DNA from: Sporolactobacillus pectinivorans | Lineage (GTDB): Bacteria; Bacillota; Bacilli; Bacillales; Sporolactobacillaceae | Assembly (NCBI RefSeq): GCF_002802965.1 | Contig: NZ_NXGA01000001.1 | Coordinates: forward strand, 2,394,338-2,458,337 | DNA: 64,000 bases | Direction of reading: 5' to 3' | Shown here: positions 59,456 to 64,000 of the stretch, piece after piece | Numbering within the stretch: the stretch's first letter is position 1 | How the letters are laid out: every line of letters begins with the position of its first letter | Program-made: the position numbers and the translations under genes | Notes under the pieces: generated by a model | The model's input: the letters and a program-made list of their open reading frames with translations, nothing else | Databases searched by the model: none | Told to the model about the DNA's origin: nothing

Positions 59456-60520
59456 ATGGACAGCAACAGAAAATCTGTCAACGTTACAATGATTGATTAT
59501 GAGAAAGTTTTAAACAATGTGACCGAGGCTGTCATTATATTGCAAGAGCAAATGATCATTTTTGCCAATCAACCAGCAGAAAAATTATTCTTGGATTCTA
59601 GGCAACGGTCACTCTGCGGCACCTCTTTCTCTCAATTTCTTGATGCAGACGCATTATCTCGATTGCAAGTTAAAATTCATCGTTGCTTTTTCAATAATTT
59701 AAGCGATCATTTAATTGATTTATCGATTCGTTCAGCTGACAACAAGATCAAACCCGTGGAAATGGCAATCAGCATGATCGATGCCAGTGATCAGTCCTTA
59801 GTCCAGCTAACGATTAATGATATCAGTAACCGGATCGCCATTGAAGAAAGCCTGAGACAGTCTGAAAAATTATCTGTCATCGGTAAATTATCAGCAGGCA
59901 TCCTTCATGAGGTCAAAAACCCGTTGACATCCATTAAGGGATTTCTGCAATTGATGCAGAAAGATCCTGTTGTAAACAGAAGCTATATTAAAATAATTCT
60001 TAATGAAGTAGAACAGATCGAAAAAATAGCCGGAGAGCTTCTTTATTTTACAAAACCAAAGTCTCAACATTTCGAGGTCCAGGATCTTTCCGTTCTGGTC
60101 AATGAATCGGTGGTTCTCTTTGAAACACAGGCTTTGATAAAACAAGTGAGTCTGGAACTCAGACCGGGGGACAGTGAACATTTAGTTAACGGTGACGGTA
60201 CCCAGTTAAAACAGGTGTTTATTAATTTGATTAAGAATGCGATTGAAGCGTCGAACGACGGGGCCACCGTAACAATTACGCTTTCATCAGACGAATCATC
60301 GGAATACGTTAAAATACGTAATGTCGGAAAAGAAATTCCCGGATCGATGATCAAAAACCTTGGAAAATCATTTTTCACAACTAAAGACACCGGGACCGGC
60401 CTCGGATTAATGGTCACCTACACAATCGTCCATAATCACCAGGGGGAAATATCGGTTAAAAGTACTAAAAACGAAGGCACTTCCTTCCTTTTAACATTCC
60501 CGCGGGTAACAAGAAACTAA
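59456..60520 (+). CDS. PAS histidine kinase, sporulation-kinase type
   Basis: 354 residues, cytosolic. One PAS domain (about residues 12-130, ILQEQMIIFANQPAEKLF) then kinase core with H-box GILHEVKNPLTSIKGFLQLM, N-box FINLIKNAIEASND, FTTKDTGTGLGL and C-terminal TSFLLTFP. The H-box motif HExKNPLTSIKGFLQLM is characteristic of the KinA-KinE phosphorelay kinases that feed Spo0F. No regulator gene is adjacent, as usual for orphans. AGGAGG lies about seven bases upstream. Confidence 0.88.
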   Translation: MDSNRKSVNVTMIDYEKVLNNVTEAVIILQEQMIIFANQPAEKLFLDSRQRSLCGTSFSQFLDADALSRLQVKIHRCFFNNLSDHLIDLSIRSADNKIKPVEMAISMIDASDQSLVQLTINDISNRIAIEESLRQSEKLSVIGKLSAGILHEVKNPLTSIKGFLQLMQKDPVVNRSYIKIILNEVEQIEKIAGELLYFTKPKSQHFEVQDLSVLVNESVVLFETQALIKQVSLELRPGDSEHLVNGDGTQLKQVFINLIKNAIEASNDGATVTITLSSDESSEYVKIRNVGKEIPGSMIKNLGKSFFTTKDTGTGLGLMVTYTIVHNHQGEISVKSTKNEGTSFLLTFPRVTRN

Positions 60521-60522
60521 AA

Positions 60523-60558
60523 AGGAGAAAGTCTCTGGGGTTCTGAGGACTTTCTCCT
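60523..60558 (-). terminator. Terminator of the DUF2653 operon
   Basis: AGGAGAAAGTC / GACTTTCTCCT with a 14-base loop; TTTTTAG follows on the minus strand only. Confidence 0.75.
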
Positions 60559-60576
60559 GTGTCTATACTGTATCTG

Positions 60577-60870
60577 TCACGCCTGATAAAGCATGATTAT
60601 ACCTTCCTGAGGATCAAGCTCCAGGCGGAGCGATGCCGCATATGGATCCACCTGCACCGCCGTGTCAAGCCAGAAACGGACGGCTTCAATGATACTTGAT
60701 TCAACAAGCACCTGCATCCTGCCATCCACATAGACCTCAGCTGAAAATCCATAATCGTCATCATATATTAACTCAACCCTCACTGCATCGGGGGCTATTT
60801 CTTTTTTATCGGACATAAACAGGCAAATGGCATTGACAATATCCTGTTCCGCAATAATTACCTCTTCCAT
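60577..60870 (-). CDS. DUF2653 (YxcD-like) protein
   Basis: 97 residues: helical start AEQDIVNAICLFMSDKKEIA, then beta-rich VRVELIYDDDYGFSAEVYV and an ...EAVRFWLDTAVQVDPYAASL ending. Matches YxcD-family proteins of unknown function. Its ATG lies 13 bases inside the end of the preceding Tim44-like gene, so translation is coupled. Confidence 0.75.
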   Translation of the reverse strand: MEEVIIAEQDIVNAICLFMSDKKEIAPDAVRVELIYDDDYGFSAEVYVDGRMQVLVESSIIEAVRFWLDTAVQVDPYAASLRLELDPQEGIIMLYQA

Positions 60871-61301
60871 GGATCAGATTCCTCTGATTTTTTACGGCGG
60901 GCACGATCGGCTGCACTGACGAACAGATATCGTATCAGCGCGATAATTGCAATGACCGCCAATATATTAATCAACAGACCGGCCATCATTCCAAAACCAC
61001 CGAAATGAGAAAGCAAACTCCCAAACAACAGTCCGGAAATTCCTCCGAAAATCATCCCACGCATAAATCCGCCGCTTGTGAACCTTTTTGCTGAACCAAA
61101 ACTGCTAAAACCTTGATTTGATTTCTGCTGTTTGCTTTTAAACAGAGAAAAAGTACCGCTTCCCCTATTTGGGCTGAACGATTTAATCCCCGAGCGGAAT
61201 CCCTTGGCACTGGCCTGATGATTTTCGTGAAAGACAAAATCTCCTGCCGGTGATAATATAAGTGTCAACGTAAGAAAAGCTGTCATTAATTTTTTTATCA
61301 T
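60858..61301 (-). CDS. Tim44-like secreted/membrane protein
   Basis: 147 residues: signal-type N-terminus (MIKKLMTAFLTLTLILSPAG), a Ser/Lys/Gly-rich extracellular linker, two Gly-rich hydrophobic segments (GGFMRGMIFGGISGLLFGSL and MAGLLINILAVIAIIALIRY) and a basic tail. It resembles small Bacillus proteins annotated as Tim44-domain preproteins, usually next to YxcD. Function unknown. GGAGG precedes the ATG at 61301 by eight bases. Confidence 0.6.
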   Translation of the reverse strand: MIKKLMTAFLTLTLILSPAGDFVFHENHQASAKGFRSGIKSFSPNRGSGTFSLFKSKQQKSNQGFSSFGSAKRFTSGGFMRGMIFGGISGLLFGSLLSHFGGFGMMAGLLINILAVIAIIALIRYLFVSAADRARRKKSEESDPWKR

Positions 61302-61414
61302 TCGATTTTCCTCCATATTGAGTTGGTATTCGCCCTTTTCATTGAGATAATGATTATACGAACAAACTCAAAAAGAGTTCCTGACTTTCAGCAAAATTCT
61401 TCTTAACACGTCAT

Positions 61415-62605
61415 TTAGCTTCGTTTTCCTTCTATGAGCGCTGTTTTCAGCCTGGCCATCGCTTCTTCAAGAAGCGGTCGCGGGCAGGCAAGGTTTATAC
61501 GGATAAATCCTTCACCCTCCTTTCCAAAAGTATATCCCTGGTTAAAAGCAATGTGTGCTTTTTGAATCAGCAGTTTCTGAAGACTCAGTCTATCAAGTCC
61601 AAGTCTGCGGCAGTCAATCCATCCAAGGTACGTGCCTTCTAACGGAACCATAAAAAGTTTCGGCAGGTTGCTGTGCAGATATTCTTTAATATAGTTTTCG
61701 TTCTCCGTGATATATTTAAGACACTGATCAAGCCATTCTCCGCCCTTTAGGTAGGCTGACTCGGCAGCAACCATGCCCAGTGTATTCGGTTCACTCAAAC
61801 TGAAACGATTCAATTGATTGAGATATATTTTTCTTAAATCAGGATCAGGAATAATAATATTGGAAACCTGCAGACCTGCGAGGTTGAAAGTTTTGCTCGG
61901 CGCCGTGCAGACAATCGAATGGCCGGCAGCTTCCTCCGACAGACTGGCAAAGGGAATATGTTGATACTCTTCAAAAACCAAATCGCCATGAATTTCATCA
62001 GAAACGACAAGTACACCATATTTCTTCGTCAGGTCGGCTACTTGCTGCAGTTCCCATCGTGACCAGACACGGCCGACCGGATTATGCGGGGAGCAAAGAA
62101 TCATCATCTTCACTGACGGATCTGACAGTTTCCGCTCAATATCATTAAAATCAATTGTGTATTTACCACCATGATAAACCAATGGATTCGTGACCAATTT
62201 TCGTCCCTGATTCTGAGCCGACTTGCGGAACGGAGGATAAACCGGCGGCTGAATCAGTATTTTATCCCCCGGTTCTGTAAAGCCATCCACAATCAGATTT
62301 AACGCTGTAACCACACCTGGACTGTGGCAAAGCCACTCCTTTTCAATAGACCAGTTGTGCCTGACTTGCATCCACTTCTGGACAGCGGACAAATAACTGT
62401 CCGCCCGGTAGGTATAGCCATAAATACCTTGCCTGATTCGATTTGCAAGCGCAGCAGTAATTGCTTCAGGCACCTGAAAATCCATGTCGGCGACCCACAT
62501 GGGAAGCAAATCCTTGCCGCCGTACAGTCGATCTGCTTCATCCCATTTCACTGAGGCTGTTCCATAGCGGTCAATAACTTGATCAAAATTGTATTTTTCC
62601 GTCAC
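61415..62605 (-). CDS. patB: Cystathionine beta-lyase / MalY-PatB aminotransferase
   Basis: 396-residue fold-type I PLP enzyme. MWVADMDFQVPEAI and SPGVVTALNLIVDGFTEPGD at the N-terminal half, NPVGRVW, DEIHGDL, and PLP-binding Lys in APSKTFNLAGLQVSN. The pattern marks PatB/MalY C-S lyases that cleave cystathionine or cysteine conjugates. GTG start with AAGGGG about 12 bases upstream. Monocistronic. Confidence 0.88.
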   Translation of the reverse strand: MTEKYNFDQVIDRYGTASVKWDEADRLYGGKDLLPMWVADMDFQVPEAITAALANRIRQGIYGYTYRADSYLSAVQKWMQVRHNWSIEKEWLCHSPGVVTALNLIVDGFTEPGDKILIQPPVYPPFRKSAQNQGRKLVTNPLVYHGGKYTIDFNDIERKLSDPSVKMMILCSPHNPVGRVWSRWELQQVADLTKKYGVLVVSDEIHGDLVFEEYQHIPFASLSEEAAGHSIVCTAPSKTFNLAGLQVSNIIIPDPDLRKIYLNQLNRFSLSEPNTLGMVAAESAYLKGGEWLDQCLKYITENENYIKEYLHSNLPKLFMVPLEGTYLGWIDCRRLGLDRLSLQKLLIQKAHIAFNQGYTFGKEGEGFIRINLACPRPLLEEAMARLKTALIEGKRS

Positions 62606-62766
62606 TTTTTTTATTTTCCCCTTTCATTAAGAGAAAGTTTCCGGAGATTTTTCATCGCGTGCACATGATTCATCGCTTAGGGTCTGCTTCTTTTTCTTTA
62701 TATTTCTTCTGTTTCAAAATGTGTAACCTCCCCGCTAAATCGTGGATTTTAAAAGATAAATAAAAG

Positions 62767-62805
62767 CAGTCCGCTCATTCCACACAAATGAGCGGACTGT
62801 TTTTA
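62767..62805. terminator. Perfect 13-bp terminator hairpin
   Basis: CAGTCCGCTCATT / AATGAGCGGACTG, seven-base loop, T-rich on both sides. Ends the thioredoxin-family gene on the minus strand. Confidence 0.8.
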
Positions 62806-62826
62806 TCAGCTTGCCATGGAAAAAGA

Positions 62827-63408
62827 TCAGACCAGATCGCATGCCTCACCGGGCATCCAGTGTTCATCTTTACCTTCCCATTTGACATTGCAGCCGATCG
62901 GATTCGTTAATTGTGTCGTGACAATTTTGCCGCCTGTTATTTCAGCAAGCGCATTGTCAAGATCATTTACCGTTGCTTTTTCAGGCTGTCTCGGATTATC
63001 CAGTTCCCTGCCGGTATAGACCAGCTTGCGCTCTTCATCAAAAACAAAGAAGTGCGGTGTCCTCAGCGCACCGTAAGCTTTTGCAGCCTCCTGGAACTGA
63101 TCACGCAAATATAGCCACGGATATTTTTTCTGATTCATCTGTTCAATCATATGCTCAAATGAATCCCCGGGATGTGTGTGTTCACTATTCGAGTTGATGG
63201 CAACAAACTTTACTCCCTTATCCTGATAATTTTCAGCGACTTTCTTAGTAACAGAATTTGAACCGAGCACAAAAGGACAATGATTGCATGTAAAAAAAAC
63301 CACCAAAGTTTTTACTTCTGAGAAATCAGACAATGAGTATGTTTTACCATCAGTCGCAAGTAATGAAAATGCAGGTGCTTTTTCTCCTATCTGCAATGTA
63401 AATGCCAA
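62827..63408 (-). CDS. Thioredoxin-family protein (AhpC/TSA-like)
   Basis: 193 residues: [20 protein letters not shown] and a CxxC redox centre in [14 protein letters not shown], a pattern shared by a common redoxin group; the cis-Pro is in [13 protein letters not shown]-terminal extension [17 protein letters not shown] is not part of thioredoxin. No signal peptide. TTG start with GGAGG eight bases upstream. Probably peroxide or disulfide metabolism; exact role unknown. Confidence 0.85.
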   Translation of the reverse strand: MAFTLQIGEKAPAFSLLATDGKTYSLSDFSEVKTLVVFFTCNHCPFVLGSNSVTKKVAENYQDKGVKFVAINSNSEHTHPGDSFEHMIEQMNQKKYPWLYLRDQFQEAAKAYGALRTPHFFVFDEERKLVYTGRELDNPRQPEKATVNDLDNALAEITGGKIVTTQLTNPIGCNVKWEGKDEHWMPGEACDLV

Positions 63409-63589
63409 TTTGAAAACCTCCCTGATTGAACTTCACACTGCTCATTTTAACATCACTATCAGGAATGGTAAAAAATTAGACTTCGCTTATCGAATGGATT
63501 CATAACGCTGCTTAATTTTTGAAAAACAAGCACAATATCTTGACTCTCTTTGCAACGATGAATATAATATTAATTAATTATACAGTGCG

Positions 63590-63830
63590 TTGATAGGGAT
63601 TAGTAAGCAGTGAAATGCGATAGAGAGCGGTATCCCCCGGCTGAAAGAAACCGCCGCATCCTTCCTGTTGAACCTACCCTTGAGCTGCTCCGGCTCACAA
63701 CCGGGCCGCCTGCTTCACGTTACGAAGTGCCGAGAGAGCGTGGCTTAGATAGCATGCTAACAAAGGTGGTACCGCGGGTGAAACCTCTTCCCGTCCTTTT
63801 ATTCAGGACGCGAAGAGGCTTTTTTTCACG
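63590..63830 (+). promoter_or_regulatory. T-box riboswitch, proline specifier
   Basis: Stem I with specifier loop TTGAACCTACC (CCT at 63673-63675), T-box GGTGGTACCGCG (63765-63776) and a terminator stem pairing CCTCTTCCCGTCCT with AGGACGCGAAGAGG before TTTTTTT. Uncharged tRNA-Pro should turn on proB, as in Bacillus proBA. Confidence 0.92.
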
Positions 63831-63849
63831 ATATGAGAGGAAACCAGCC

Positions 63850-64000
63850 ATGGAAACAAAACGGATCGTCGTAAAAATCGGCAGCAGCTCACTCACAGAT
63901 GCTCACGGAAAACTAAATCAGTCGAAGCTGAAAGATCACACTGATGCCATTGCCAGGCTGAAAGAAACGGGGCACGAAGTCATCATTGTGTCTTCCGGTG
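63850..64000 (+). CDS. proB: Glutamate 5-kinase, N-terminal part (runs off the window)
   Basis: First 50 codons only: [20 protein letters not shown] and [16 protein letters not shown]. The KIGSSSLT motif and VSSG belong to the amino acid kinase fold of ProB, which phosphorylates glutamate as the first step to proline. ATG preceded by AGAGG nine bases upstream. Directly downstream of a proline T-box, which supports the assignment. Confidence 0.93.
   Translation, partial: METKRIVVKIGSSSLTDAHGKLNQSKLKDHTDAIARLKETGHEVIIVSSG

Noticed and set aside
1..64000. CRISPR arrays, rRNA and tRNA genes
   Set aside because: No spaced direct repeats, no rRNA-like stretches and no tRNA cloverleaf were noticed; a systematic search with covariance models was not possible here.

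Overview
The window reads as chromosome of a low-to-moderate GC, endospore-forming member of the Bacillales. It resembles Bacillus in gene content and local order (rnz, dinB, yqjE and a yqjQ-like SDR; lpdV-bkdAA-bkdAB-bkdB), but a 2,3-BPG-dependent gpmA and the frequent TTG/GTG starts with AGGAGG-type ribosome binding sites suggest a Sporolactobacillus-like lineage. That lineage call is inference. Sporulation markers seen are a Cse60-like protein, a YjcZ-family protein and a PAS histidine kinase of the sporulation-kinase type. I saw no rRNA, tRNA or CRISPR array.

Layout. 0.1-4.8 kb: P-loop kinase-like protein, nicotinamidase, thioredoxin-like protein, CDF metal exporter with an ArsR/CzrA-type operator, VOC protein, deoD, NUDIX hydrolase. 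4.9-7.2 kb: compact operon of an FMN-binding protein, ApbE flavin transferase and RnfD/NqrB-like membrane protein. 7.4-14.7 kb: AI-2E transporter family protein, SDR, amtB with a GlnR/TnrA box, rnz, dinB, yqjE, tiny Prli42-like protein. 14.8-22 kb: cell-envelope block with a two-component system, two large GT-C-type membrane glycosyltransferases and a PAP2 phosphatase. 22-23.9 kb: methionine T-box leader in front of a methionyl-tRNA synthetase gene that carries an internal deletion and frameshift. 24.1-31.9 kb: potassium channel, then an accessory region full of small hypothetical genes, an IS1182-like terminal-repeat remnant and a decaying prophage (dam, yopX-like, replisome organizer and integrase, all broken). 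32-36.7 kb: branched-chain 2-oxoacid dehydrogenase operon. 36.8-44.5 kb: XRE regulator with a 39-bp palindromic operator, two inverted DUF4064 paralogs, a GntR-ABC module with a broken permease, MscS channel, HPr-like protein. 44.6-49.4 kb: group II intron tail, heterodimeric ABC exporter, 32-codon orphan peptide gene, hsp20 with CtsR-like operator. 49.5-56.6 kb: topB, SGNH hydrolase, split ThrE-type exporter, gpmA, amidase. 56.7-64 kb: Fur-controlled feoAB plus Cys-rich partner, PAS histidine kinase, DUF2653 and Tim44-like pair, patB, thioredoxin-family protein, and the proline T-box with the first 50 codons of proB.

Functional themes. Metal handling (czcD, feo), membrane redox or flavin chemistry (fmn-bind/apbE/rnfD-like), envelope lipid and sugar chemistry (GT-C proteins, PAP2), branched-chain keto-acid oxidation, and amino-acid-responsive T-box control at two loci. 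Several broken genes (metG, dam, yopX, integrase, ABC permease, a small PH-like protein) show active gene decay. Some breaks sit in homopolymers and should be checked against reads before being called real.
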